From positions 1 through 64,000 of the forward strand of contig CANOZK010000009.1 in the NCBI GenBank assembly GCA_947571775.1: a stretch of DNA of 64,000 nt, read 5' to 3'. This document shows, in pieces, positions 1 through 7,973 of the stretch. The translations under genes were made by a program, and so were the position numbers. Origin of the DNA: an uncultured Lachnospiraceae bacterium. Its GTDB lineage: Bacteria > Bacillota > Clostridia > Lachnospirales > Lachnospiraceae. The notes under the pieces were generated by a model. It worked only from the letters and a program-made list of their open reading frames with translations. It made no database searches and had not been told where the DNA came from. The first letter of the stretch is position 1. The number at the start of each line of letters is the position of its first letter.

Positions 1-24
1 ATAAGAGAGGTGGTGGGCGGAAAT

Positions 25-178
25 ATGAACAGAAAACTGAAAGGGGCCGTTGATGCTGCTATGACGGTGGCGCTGCTGTTCTGGAGTATTGCTGCCCGGC
101 AATACGGCAAAAATGGCGGGATGGATTCAGCAGAAGGTCGGCGGTGACTTGTTTTCGATTGCTGTGTCAGAACCTTAA
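25..178 (+). pseudogene. Gene debris: DUF4405-like N-terminus running into a flavodoxin-like fragment
   Basis: From ATG 25 the reading MNRKLKGAVDAAMTVALLF looks like the first membrane helix of DUF4405 proteins. It stops at TGA 145-147 after 40 residues. In another frame, from about position 84 to TAA 176-178, the sequence reads PGNTAKMAGWIQQKVGGDLF and ends in SIAVSEP. That resembles the region after the phosphate-binding loop of flavodoxins. Neither part is a complete gene, and the join suggests a deletion between two formerly separate genes. Both family assignments rest on short motifs I recognise, so they are tentative. Confidence 0.4.
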
Positions 179-375
179 ACTAACGATATTGGCAATGAAC
201 AGCAACAAGTGTTTGCCGAACTCACATTTTCTCTTCTTTTGACCGCGGGTATATTGAAAGTATGTCTGCCCCATAAAAATACTGTGACGAAAATTTGGAA
301 AAAATGTCAAAAAAATTACGATATACAGTTGCATTATTTTAAAAATGTGTTACAATAATATTGCGAAAAAAGTTG
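179..375. other. Intergenic stretch, no gene seen
   Basis: AT-rich sequence with no convincing coding frame. It contains TTTGCCGAACTCACATT at 212-228, which resembles an 18-base repeat found at 23343 and 55211 (see findings). Confidence 0.4.
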
Positions 376-404
376 TTGACATATGGGGAAGATTATAGTA
401 TATT
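376..404 (+). promoter_or_regulatory. Promoter of the tRNA-Gly gene
   Basis: TTGACA at 376-381 and TATATT at 399-404 are separated by 17 bases. Transcription would start near 411, about 23 bases before the mature tRNA end. Confidence 0.75.
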
Positions 405-433
405 AAGTATTGTCGATAGAGAGTCGGCAATAC

Positions 434-506
434 GCGTGAATGGCTCAGTTGGTAGAGTACAACCTTGCCAAGGTTGGGGTCGCGGGTTCGAGTCCCGTTT
501 CACGCT
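434..506 (+). tRNA. tRNA-Gly (anticodon GCC)
   Basis: A 73-nt cloverleaf. The acceptor arms GCGTGAA and TTCACGC pair fully, with U as discriminator base. The anticodon stem CAACC/GGTTG closes the loop TTGCCAA, giving anticodon GCC. The T arm GCGGG TTCGAGT CCCGT is canonical. The 3' CCA is not encoded. The gene has its own promoter and terminator, so it is a single-gene unit. Confidence 0.95.
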
Positions 507-510
507 CTTA

Positions 511-556
511 AAGACCGAAAGTTCCCTATATTAAGTAGGATGCTTTCGGTCTTTTC
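511..556 (+). terminator. Rho-independent terminator after tRNA-Gly
   Basis: GACCGAAAG (513-521) pairs with CTTTCGGTC (543-551) around a 21-base loop, followed by TTTT. Confidence 0.85.
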
Positions 557-665
557 TATACCATAATCATATGTCGGAGTGCGTCAGAAGAAAGTTTCTG
601 GAATTTGTGCTCAGGCCCCCCAGTGTTTAGATGAATGATAGAGAAAAACAGGATGGGGAGGCGTA

Positions 666-2216
666 ATGATTATGAAAAATATTTTGGAATATTTGGAGCA
701 GTCTGCGCAGAGAACGCCGCAGAAGGCAGCATTTATCGACACAAAGCGGACATATACCTACGGAGAACTGGAAGCTGCGGCCCGGCGGCTGGGCAGCTTT
801 CTGGCAAAGGAATTGCCGGTTCATTCACCAGTGCCTGTTTTTATGGATAAATCCGTAGAAGCGATCGTGGCTTTTCTGGGAAGTGTTTATGCGGGCTGTT
901 TCTATGTGATGGTCGATTCTGGTCATCCCATTGGAAGGGTAAAACGGATTTTGGATACTCTGGAGCCGAAGGTTCTGCTCACGGATAAAAAGCATGAGAA
1001 GCAGGCGAGGGAGCTTGGCTTTTCCGGCAAAATCCTGATACTGGAAGAATGTCTGGAAAGCCAGGAGGATAGCTGTCTGCTGCGGCAGATCCGCCGCCAG
1101 TCGAAGGATACCGACCCTCTGTACGGAATGTTTACTTCCGGTTCCACCGGGACGCCAAAAGGGGTGGTGACCGCTCACCGGGGCGTGATCGATTTTATCG
1201 ACTCCTTTACGGGGCTGTTTGAGATCACCGGGGAAGATATCCTGGGAAACCAGGCTCCGTTTGATTTCGATGTGTCGGTAAAAGATATTTATTCCACGTT
1301 AAAAACAGGGGCGACCATGGTGCTGATTCCCAAGCAGTTCTTCTCTTTTCCGACAAAGCTGCTGGATTACATCAGTTGGCATCGGGTGACTACGCTGATC
1401 TGGGCGGTGTCTGCTCTTTGTATGGTCAGCGCGTTAAAAGGGCTGGAATACAAGACGCCCTCTGCGGTCAATAAGATTTTGTTCAGCGGGGAAGCTATGC
1501 CGGTAAAACAGTTAAACATCTGGAAAAAACATTTGCCGGATGCGATGTATGTCAATCTGTACGGCCCTACGGAAGTTACCTGCAACTGCTGTTATTATAA
1601 AATCGACCGGGAGTTTGCGCCGGGGGAAGTTATCCCGATGGGAAATACTTTTCCCGATGAACAGGTGTTTCTGCTGGACGAAGAAGGCCGTCTGGTAACG
1701 CCGGATCACGAAGGGGTAAAAGGGGAAATCTGCGTAAGCGGCACCGGCCTAGCGCTGGGTTATTACAACGCCCCCGAACAGACGGCGGAGCGTTTTGTGC
1801 AGAATCCGCTGCAAAGCGAAGCGCCACAGAGGGTTTATCTGACCGGAGATCTGGGGTATTACAACGACCGCGGGGAACTGTGCTATGCGGCCCGCAGGGA
1901 CAACCAGATCAAGCATATGGGGCACCGGATTGAATTGGGCGAGATTGAAGTATCCATGGAAGAGCTGGAGCCTGTGGAGCGCGCTTGCTGTATTTTCGAC
2001 GCAGAAAGAGGCCGAATCATTGGCTTTTACCAGGGAAATATACACGAAAGGCAAATACGCCAGGAGTTAGGCAAACGTCTGCCGACTTATATGCTGCCGC
2101 ACAAATGGATGGCCGTGACGCGTATGCCAGTGACGGCAAACGGCAAGGTTGACCGCAGGGAGCTGGAAAATTATTATTTGGAGGAATGTCATGTATCAAA
2201 TCGACAAGCAGGCTAA
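666..2216 (+). CDS. DltA-like amino acid adenylation enzyme
   Basis: Predicted to activate an amino acid as aminoacyl-AMP and load it on the carrier protein encoded two genes downstream. At 516 residues it has the length of stand-alone DltA, with no fused condensation or carrier domain. Visible motifs: P-loop FTSGSTGTPKG near residue 155, the DltA-type NQAPFDFDVSV, LYGPTEVT near 300, YLTGDLG, and the C-terminal PVTANGKVDR with its catalytic lysine near 490. In Dlt systems the substrate is D-alanine. Here the adjacent decarboxylase makes another substrate likely, and I cannot read the specificity reliably. GGGGAGG at 655-661 serves ATG 666 or, with better spacing, ATG 672. The 3' end overlaps the next gene by 26 bases. 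Confidence 0.85.
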   Translation: MIMKNILEYLEQSAQRTPQKAAFIDTKRTYTYGELEAAARRLGSFLAKELPVHSPVPVFMDKSVEAIVAFLGSVYAGCFYVMVDSGHPIGRVKRILDTLEPKVLLTDKKHEKQARELGFSGKILILEECLESQEDSCLLRQIRRQSKDTDPLYGMFTSGSTGTPKGVVTAHRGVIDFIDSFTGLFEITGEDILGNQAPFDFDVSVKDIYSTLKTGATMVLIPKQFFSFPTKLLDYISWHRVTTLIWAVSALCMVSALKGLEYKTPSAVNKILFSGEAMPVKQLNIWKKHLPDAMYVNLYGPTEVTCNCCYYKIDREFAPGEVIPMGNTFPDEQVFLLDEEGRLVTPDHEGVKGEICVSGTGLALGYYNAPEQTAERFVQNPLQSEAPQRVYLTGDLGYYNDRGELCYAARRDNQIKHMGHRIELGEIEVSMEELEPVERACCIFDAERGRIIGFYQGNIHERQIRQELGKRLPTYMLPHKWMAVTRMPVTANGKVDRRELENYYLEECHVSNRQAG

Positions 2217-3417
2217 AGGCGGGTTATACGATGAGAACATCACGCCGTCTTATGTCTTTGATCTGGATCGGCTGCGGGAACGCGTAGAGGCGGTCCGTGC
2301 CGGGATAAAAAGAGACGGGACAAAGATTTGTTTTAACGTAAAAGCAAATCCGTTTCTCGTGGAAGTATTAAAAGATCAGGCAGATTACTTTGAAGTCTGT
2401 TCGCCAGGGGAGTTCCATGTCTGTGAAAAGGGAGAGATCCCGATGGAGCAGGTCGTGGTGTCCGGTGTTTACAAGGCTCCGCTGGACGTAGCGCGATTTA
2501 TCGGAGAGCACGAGGGCAAGAGTGTGTTTACGGCGGAGTCTTTCGGACAGTTGCAGGTATTGAATCTCTGTGCCAAGATGCAGGGCAGGCAGATACGGGT
2601 ATTGCTGCGGCTTACCAGCGGGAACCAGTTTGGAATGGAGTTCGAGGAGCTCAAAGAATGCATTTCCCGGCAAAAAGAGTACGAGAACATAAAGATTCTG
2701 GGCATTCAATACTATTCCGGCACACAGAAAAAAGATCTGTCGAAGATAAAAGAGGAATTGCAGATGCTCGATGATTTCTGTGAGGAGTTAAAAAGGGAGT
2801 ACGGCTTCTCGACAGAGGTTTTGGAATACGGGCCGGGTTTAAGCGTTCCTTATTTTGAAAAAGATGAAGAAGAAGATCTAGATCGGACTTTAGCGGATCT
2901 GAATGATTTATTGGACGGGCTTGGTTTCTCTGGAACCGTGGTTTTGGAGATGGGGCGTTTCCTGACGGCTTACTGCGGTTCCTATTATACGTCCATTGTG
3001 GAGATCAAACGCCATGGGGATCAGAACTATTGTATTGTGGACGGAGGAATCCATCATCTGAATTATTACGGACAGGCGATGGGCATGCGGATTCCGCATT
3101 ATACGCATTTGCCCCAGGAACCGGATTTTGAGGCCCCGGAGCAGATATGGGACGTCTGCGGGTGCCTGTGTACGACTTCGGATGTGCTGATGCGCCAGAT
3201 TCCCATGCAGAATCCCAGACCGGGGGATCTGCTGATCTTTGAGCGGGCGGGCGCGTATTCGGTCACAGAAGGAATCAGCCTGTTCCTCAGCCACGATTTG
3301 CCAAAGGTTTATTTCTATTCGGAGGAAATGGGAATGGAGCTGGTACGGGAACGGGAAGGGACGTGTCAATGGAATATGAGAACAGGGGAGGATGAAACGG
3401 ATGGAGCAGATGATTGA
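2191..3417 (+). CDS. PLP-dependent decarboxylase (Orn/DAP/Arg group 2, fold type III)
   Basis: A 408-residue protein of the family that holds LysA and ornithine decarboxylases. FNVKANP carries the predicted PLP lysine (residue 51). EMGRFLTAYCG is the phosphate-binding EPGR-like block. CGCLCTTSDVL and ERAGAYSVTEG form the C-terminal active-site blocks. ATG 2191 is chosen because GGAGG ends 6 bases before it. The gene lies between a DltA-like enzyme and a carrier protein, overlapping both. By analogy with BtrK (butirosin) and VinO (vicenistatin), which decarboxylate aminoacyl groups while bound to a carrier protein, it may convert the loaded residue on the ACP. That role is inference. A free amino acid decarboxylase is the alternative. 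Confidence 0.8.
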   Translation: MYQIDKQAKGGLYDENITPSYVFDLDRLRERVEAVRAGIKRDGTKICFNVKANPFLVEVLKDQADYFEVCSPGEFHVCEKGEIPMEQVVVSGVYKAPLDVARFIGEHEGKSVFTAESFGQLQVLNLCAKMQGRQIRVLLRLTSGNQFGMEFEELKECISRQKEYENIKILGIQYYSGTQKKDLSKIKEELQMLDDFCEELKREYGFSTEVLEYGPGLSVPYFEKDEEEDLDRTLADLNDLLDGLGFSGTVVLEMGRFLTAYCGSYYTSIVEIKRHGDQNYCIVDGGIHHLNYYGQAMGMRIPHYTHLPQEPDFEAPEQIWDVCGCLCTTSDVLMRQIPMQNPRPGDLLIFERAGAYSVTEGISLFLSHDLPKVYFYSEEMGMELVREREGTCQWNMRTGEDETDGADD

Positions 3418-3628
3418 AATTTTGGAGGATATTCAACCAGGGGTGGATTATGCCAATTGCACGACGTTGATTGACGATGGGATTTTGGAATCCTTTGCAA
3501 TTTTGTCCATTGTAGGGGAATTGGAAGATGTTTTTGGAGTCAGCCTGACTCCTGCGGAAATTATACCGGAAAACTTTAATTCTGCTCAGGCTCTGTGGGA
3601 GATGGTGCAGCGTCTGCAGAAAGCATAA
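3401..3628 (+). CDS. DltC-like acyl/aminoacyl carrier protein
   Basis: A 75-residue acidic carrier protein. The phosphopantetheine attachment site is Ser31 in DDGILESFAI, equivalent to the DS motif of DltC. ATG 3401 is preferred over the in-frame ATG 3392 because GGGGAGG (3385-3391) abuts 3392 but lies 9 bases from 3401. The gene overlaps the decarboxylase end by 17 bases, which fits tight co-expression. It would receive the aminoacyl group from the DltA-like enzyme and present it to the decarboxylase and then to the MBOAT protein at the membrane. Confidence 0.85.
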   Translation: MEQMIEILEDIQPGVDYANCTTLIDDGILESFAILSIVGELEDVFGVSLTPAEIIPENFNSAQALWEMVQRLQKA

Positions 3629-3645
3629 GGGGTAAAGAGAGCGTT

Positions 3646-5136
3646 ATGTCGTTGGTTTCTATGGCGTTTGTGCTGCTTTTGGCGGCAGCAACGGCCGGGT
3701 ATTATCTGATTGCCGGGAAATATCAGTGGATATGGCTGTTGGGGTTCAGCTATCTCTATTATCTTTCCTGCGGGTGGAAAGCGGCGCTTTTTTTGGTCTT
3801 TACCACTCTGACGACTTATGCGGCGGGCAGATTTTTGGAAAAGTATGAGCGAAAGTCTATTCTAGTTATCGGGCTTCTTCTGAATTTCGGTATGCTTGCC
3901 CTGTTAAAATATAGCAATTTTGCTATCAGTAACCTGAACAGCCTGACGGGCAGCCACATTTCGTTTCGGAATTTTGTGCTGCCTCTTGGCATCTCTTTTT
4001 ACACCTTCCAGTCTATGGGGTATCTGCTGGATGTTTATTGGAAGAAAGTGAAACCGGAGACGAATGTCTTCCGGTTTGCTTTATTTGTCTCCTTTTTCCC
4101 ACAGCTTCTCCAGGGGCCGATTGGGCGATACCATAAGCTGGCCGGGCAGTTGTATGAGCGCCATGCTTTTTCTCTGGAACGGCTGCAGCTTGGCGTGCAG
4201 CGGATTTTATGGGGGTATTTTAAGAAGCTGGTGCTGGCGGATCGGGCGGCGCCGGTGGTCAATCTGGTTTTTCAGGATTATTCGAGTCATTCCGGGGTGA
4301 CCGTGATTTTTGCCCTGCTTTGCTATTCTATCCAGTTGTATTGTGATTTCTCTGGGGGTATGGATGTGGTGATCGGAGCGGCCCAGCTTTTCGGCGTCTC
4401 TCTGGACGAGAACTTTAAGCGGCCGTATTTTGCGGTGTCTATCTCGGATTTCTGGCGTCGCTGGCACATTACTTTAGGTACCTGGATGAAAGATTACGTC
4501 TTTTATCCGTTTAACCTCTCACGCGCCATGAAACGTTTTGGGAAATGGACGAAAAAGGTGTTCGGCAGGCAGTACGGACGGCTCCTGCCCATCTGCGCGG
4601 GCAATCTGCTGGTGTTCTGGCTGGTGGGCGTCTGGCATGGGCCGGACTGGAAGTTTATTTTTTATGGACTGTACCATGGAATCCTCATCGTTTTCAGCAG
4701 TCTGATGGCTATGCATTTTCAGAATTGGAAAAAAAGGCTGCACATTCGGGACGAGTCGCCGCTCTGGAAAGGCTTTCAGATGGCGCGCACGTTTGTATTG
4801 GTCAATATCAGTTGGTATTTTGATATGGCGGTTTCCCTGGGGGCGGCTTTTGCCATGATGAAAAGCACGGTCGTCGGGTTTCGCCTGTCGGCGGTGACGG
4901 ACGGAAGCCTTCTGCAGTTGGGGCTTGGCATAGAGGATTTCCTGATCCTGGCGGCGGGCTGCCTGACGGTTTTGGCGGTCAGCGTTCTGCAGGAACGGGG
5001 CGTGTCCATCTGCAGCCGTCTGTCGGACGCTCCGCTTGCTGTTCGCTGGGGGATTTATCTGGCTCTGATTTTGTCGATGGCGGCTCTGGGACAGATCGAA
5101 GGCACAGAAGGAGGATTTATCTATGCGCAGTTTTAG
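3646..5136 (+). CDS. MBOAT family O-acyltransferase (DltB/AlgI-like)
   Basis: A 496-residue polytopic membrane protein. It carries the MBOAT core: SFYTFQSMGYLLDVYW, FFPQLLQGPIGRY, DFWRRWHITLGTWMKDYV, and the catalytic-histidine motif VGVWHG near residue 330. In Dlt systems DltB passes the D-alanyl group from DltC across the membrane to teichoic acid. In AlgI systems acetyl is moved to polysaccharide. The upstream carrier protein supports the DltB-type role here, with an aminoacyl or decarboxylated aminoacyl donor. ATG 3646 follows the carrier gene by 17 bases. A longer reading from 3595 would overlap that gene and lacks a ribosome site. Confidence 0.85.
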   Translation: MSLVSMAFVLLLAAATAGYYLIAGKYQWIWLLGFSYLYYLSCGWKAALFLVFTTLTTYAAGRFLEKYERKSILVIGLLLNFGMLALLKYSNFAISNLNSLTGSHISFRNFVLPLGISFYTFQSMGYLLDVYWKKVKPETNVFRFALFVSFFPQLLQGPIGRYHKLAGQLYERHAFSLERLQLGVQRILWGYFKKLVLADRAAPVVNLVFQDYSSHSGVTVIFALLCYSIQLYCDFSGGMDVVIGAAQLFGVSLDENFKRPYFAVSISDFWRRWHITLGTWMKDYVFYPFNLSRAMKRFGKWTKKVFGRQYGRLLPICAGNLLVFWLVGVWHGPDWKFIFYGLYHGILIVFSSLMAMHFQNWKKRLHIRDESPLWKGFQMARTFVLVNISWYFDMAVSLGAAFAMMKSTVVGFRLSAVTDGSLLQLGLGIEDFLILAAGCLTVLAVSVLQERGVSICSRLSDAPLAVRWGIYLALILSMAALGQIEGTEGGFIYAQF

Positions 5137-6091
5137 AGACGGCTCTGGGCGGCTTTTGCGGGCGGCCGGATTCCTGGCGATTCTCCTTTTGCTCAATGTA
5201 ATTTTGTCCTGGCTTTTACGGGCTTACAGCATTGTGGATGTGGATTTTCATAAGATAGCGCAGGGAGATGTGCAGGATCTGATCGTGGGCAGTTCCCATG
5301 GGCTGTCCGGCCTTGACCCGGACGTGCTGGAGGAATATACTGGAGGCAAGACGCAAAACGCTTGCCTGGGCGGGGAGTTTCCCATAGACAGTTTCTACAT
5401 TATCCAGGAGGCCGAGCGGCATCAAAAGCTGAGACGGGTGATTTACGAGCTGGACCCAGGGTATTGGGTGGCGGGGAACCATTATAATGCTGTTTATCAG
5501 AGTTTTCCCCGTTCCGCTTTGAAAGTTCGATACTATCTGGACCGGGTGTTGATGTCGGATTTTCGTATGACATTGCTGCCCTGGTATCAATATGCCCACG
5601 ATTACCGGAACATTCCGCGGATCGTACAGGCGAAGCAGAGCGCATCTTACCGCAGACGGGATGCGGAAATATTGAGAGATACAACCTATTTCTGCAAAGA
5701 CAACGGCTTTATGTATATCAACCGCATCGAGGGCGCGGCAAAAGATTCTTCGATTCCGGTTCTGTGGGAGCAGGACAATATCAAAGAGGACAGCCTTCGT
5801 TATTTCCAGAAGATGCGAAAGTATTGCCAGGAAAACGGGATTGAGCTGGTGGTGGTGACGCTGCCCATACCGACGGAAACGCTAAAGCAGTATGAGGAGC
5901 ATTTCAGAGGAGCTTATGAGTATTTTAAAGAATTGCTCCAGGACAGCGGCGTCGTCTATTATAATCTTAACTATGGTGCGGAGAAAATGCGGCTTTCGGC
6001 GCAGGATTTTAACGACTATGACGGGCATATGTATGGGGACACGGCGGCGCGTGTCAGCAAAAAACTGGGAGAGCTGGTGGCAAAAGAGTGA
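5123..6091 (+). CDS. DltD-like SGNH-type membrane-anchored protein
   Basis: A 322-residue protein with one N-terminal transmembrane helix (about residues 13-34) and an extracytoplasmic SGNH-hydrolase-like domain. VGSSHGLSG near residue 56 holds the predicted nucleophile serine. DYDGHMYGD near residue 300 holds the Asp/His pair. This is the layout of DltD and of AlgJ/AlgX-like partners of MBOAT proteins, which act on the outer face in the transfer to polymer. GGAGG at 5110-5114 precedes ATG 5123. The gene overlaps MBOAT by 14 bases. Confidence 0.75.
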   Translation: MRSFRDGSGRLLRAAGFLAILLLLNVILSWLLRAYSIVDVDFHKIAQGDVQDLIVGSSHGLSGLDPDVLEEYTGGKTQNACLGGEFPIDSFYIIQEAERHQKLRRVIYELDPGYWVAGNHYNAVYQSFPRSALKVRYYLDRVLMSDFRMTLLPWYQYAHDYRNIPRIVQAKQSASYRRRDAEILRDTTYFCKDNGFMYINRIEGAAKDSSIPVLWEQDNIKEDSLRYFQKMRKYCQENGIELVVVTLPIPTETLKQYEEHFRGAYEYFKELLQDSGVVYYNLNYGAEKMRLSAQDFNDYDGHMYGDTAARVSKKLGELVAKE

Positions 6092-6954
6092 AATATAAAG
6101 GAATTGTCTGTATTATCGTATCGGCGTTTTGTTTTGCACTGATGAATCTGTTTGTGCGCCTTTCTGGGGATCTGCCCTCGGTTCAGAAAAGCTTTTTCCG
6201 AAATCTGGTGGCGTTTTTCTTTGCCCTAGCGGTTATGAAGAAGAACCACATCGGTTTTTCGGGAAAAAAATCAAATCTGCTGCCGCTGATTCTCCGATCG
6301 GCGTTCGGAACGGCCGGTATTCTGGGAAATTTTTATGCGGTGGATCATCTGGTGCTGGCCGATGCCTCTATGCTGAATAAGATGTCGCCTTTTTTTGCCA
6401 TTGTATTTAGCGCGTTTATCTTAAAGGAAAGGGTGCGCCCGTTCCAGGCGTTTGCCGTCGGCGGAGCTTTTCTGGGAAGCCTGCTGATCATCAAGCCCAC
6501 CGTGGCGGGAATGGAGATGTTTCCGGCGATCCTGGGCTTTCTGGGCGGAATGGGGGCCGGCGCGGCTTATACGATGGTGCGGTACTTATCGGAGAGAGGG
6601 GAGAAAGGCCCGTTGATTGTCTGCTTTTTCTCCGGTTTTTCCTGTCTGGCGACGCTGCCTTTTCTGATTTTCGGTTATCATCCAATGAGCGGGCAGCAGC
6701 TTGCGATCCTGTTGTTGGCGGGCTTGAGCGCGGCGGGCGGGCAGTTTGCGATTACGGCGGCGTACAGCTACGCGCCGGCCAGGGAAATCTCTGTTTATGA
6801 TTATTCTCAGATTATTTTTTCGGCGGGTTTCGGGTATCTGGTATTCGGCCAGATCCCGGATCTCTTAAGCTGGCTGGGTTATCTGGTGATTTGTTCCATG
6901 GCGGTGGCGATGTTTTTTTACAACAAACCTTTATGCGCCCGGCATCGGATGTAA
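6088..6954 (+). CDS. EamA/DMT superfamily transporter
   Basis: A 288-residue protein with about ten predicted membrane helices in two EamA repeats. The sequence FCFALMNLFVRLSGDLPSVQ and the following FFRN are typical of the first repeat. It starts at GTG 6088, which overlaps the stop of the DltD-like gene (GTGA), so it is translationally coupled to the surface-modification operon. Members export amino acids, nucleobases or other small metabolites, and the substrate here cannot be read. A role in providing or disposing of a metabolite for the acylation system is possible but only inferred from position. Confidence 0.75.
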   Translation: MKYKGIVCIIVSAFCFALMNLFVRLSGDLPSVQKSFFRNLVAFFFALAVMKKNHIGFSGKKSNLLPLILRSAFGTAGILGNFYAVDHLVLADASMLNKMSPFFAIVFSAFILKERVRPFQAFAVGGAFLGSLLIIKPTVAGMEMFPAILGFLGGMGAGAAYTMVRYLSERGEKGPLIVCFFSGFSCLATLPFLIFGYHPMSGQQLAILLLAGLSAAGGQFAITAAYSYAPAREISVYDYSQIIFSAGFGYLVFGQIPDLLSWLGYLVICSMAVAMFFYNKPLCARHRM

Positions 6955-6998
6955 CGATTTGAACTTTTATAGCGACTTTGGAAAGAAAGGTGAGAGAA

Positions 6999-7925
6999 AT
7001 GCAGATCAAGACGACACAAATCATATCCCGGGAGGATGGGCTGCCTCTCTCTGTAATGGAGACGATCCCCGAGCGAGAACCTTGGTGCCTGGTGCAGCTT
7101 GTCCACGGGATGAGCGAGTACAAGGAGCGCTATCTGCCCTTTATGGAATATCTGGCAGACAGAGGGATTTCTTGTATCATACACGACCACCGGGGGCATG
7201 GACAGAGCGTGCGCCAGGAGGGGGAGCTGGGCTATACTTATGGTGCCGGGGGAGCTTCCCTGGTGCAGGATACCCGCCTGGTGACTGCTTATCTGCGCAA
7301 GAAGCGGGGAAAAGAGCTTCCCCTGGTGCTGATTGGGCACAGCATGGGCAGCCTGGTGACGCGCGCTTATCTGAAAAAATATGACCACCTGGTCAATGCG
7401 GTGATTCTGTGCGGATCGCCCAGCAAAAACTCTTTTTTGAAATTGGGAAAACACCTTGTCAAAGCGGAGGAGAAGATCCGCGGAGAGCGTCATCCCAGCC
7501 GCCTGATGCAGACTTTGAGTTTCGGCCCATACGCTGCCAGATTTCCCAGAGAAAAAAGCGCCTATGCCTGGGTCTGTTCTGATCCGGCTGTCGTCAGCGA
7601 GTATGAGACGTCCAGCCTGTGCGGGTTTCCCTTCACCGCAGACGGCTACCGTTCCCTGCTGGAGCTGATGGAGGCGACCTATTCCGATAAAGGATGGAAT
7701 TGCAGCAATCCAGACCTGCCGATCCTGTTTATCAGCGGAGGAGACGACCCCTGTATGGGAAACGTGCGCAAATTCAAACAGGCGCTGGATCATATGCGGA
7801 TGCAGGGATACCGCGATGTCCGCGGCAAAATTTATCCGGGCCTGCGGCATGAATTATTAAATGAGTATGAAAAAAGAAAAATTTATAGAAACTGCTATTG
7901 TTTTATTCGGCAAAAGTTAGTATAA
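6999..7925 (+). CDS. Alpha/beta hydrolase, lysophospholipase/monoglyceride lipase type
   Basis: A 308-residue serine hydrolase of the Hydrolase_4 group. LIGHSMGS carries the nucleophile serine, HDHRGHGQS is the family block before it, ISGGDDPCMG supplies the likely Asp, and PGLRHELLNE the His. No signal peptide is seen, so it is probably cytoplasmic. ATG 6999 is chosen over TTG 6978 because AAAGGTGA ends about 6 bases upstream of it. It follows the EamA gene by 44 bases and may be the last gene of that operon. Lipid or ester substrates are typical of the family. Confidence 0.75.
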   Translation: MQIKTTQIISREDGLPLSVMETIPEREPWCLVQLVHGMSEYKERYLPFMEYLADRGISCIIHDHRGHGQSVRQEGELGYTYGAGGASLVQDTRLVTAYLRKKRGKELPLVLIGHSMGSLVTRAYLKKYDHLVNAVILCGSPSKNSFLKLGKHLVKAEEKIRGERHPSRLMQTLSFGPYAARFPREKSAYAWVCSDPAVVSEYETSSLCGFPFTADGYRSLLELMEATYSDKGWNCSNPDLPILFISGGDDPCMGNVRKFKQALDHMRMQGYRDVRGKIYPGLRHELLNEYEKRKIYRNCYCFIRQKLV

Positions 7926-7926
7926 T
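7898..7926 (+). promoter_or_regulatory. Promoter for the surface protein gene, inside the hydrolase 3' end
   Basis: TTGTTT 7898-7903 and a perfect TATAAT 7921-7926 are spaced by 17 bases. The element overlaps the last codons and the stop of the upstream hydrolase gene. Confidence 0.65.
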
Positions 7927-7973
7927 ACTTATATTATGGTGGCAAGTATATTATAGAAAGAAGGGAATGGGCT

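Noticed and set aside
4519..5196. Long minus-strand open frame opposite the MBOAT gene
   Set aside because: It is a 225-codon shadow rich in Arg, Pro and His, with no ribosome site and no recognisable motif. The plus-strand gene has clear family motifs.
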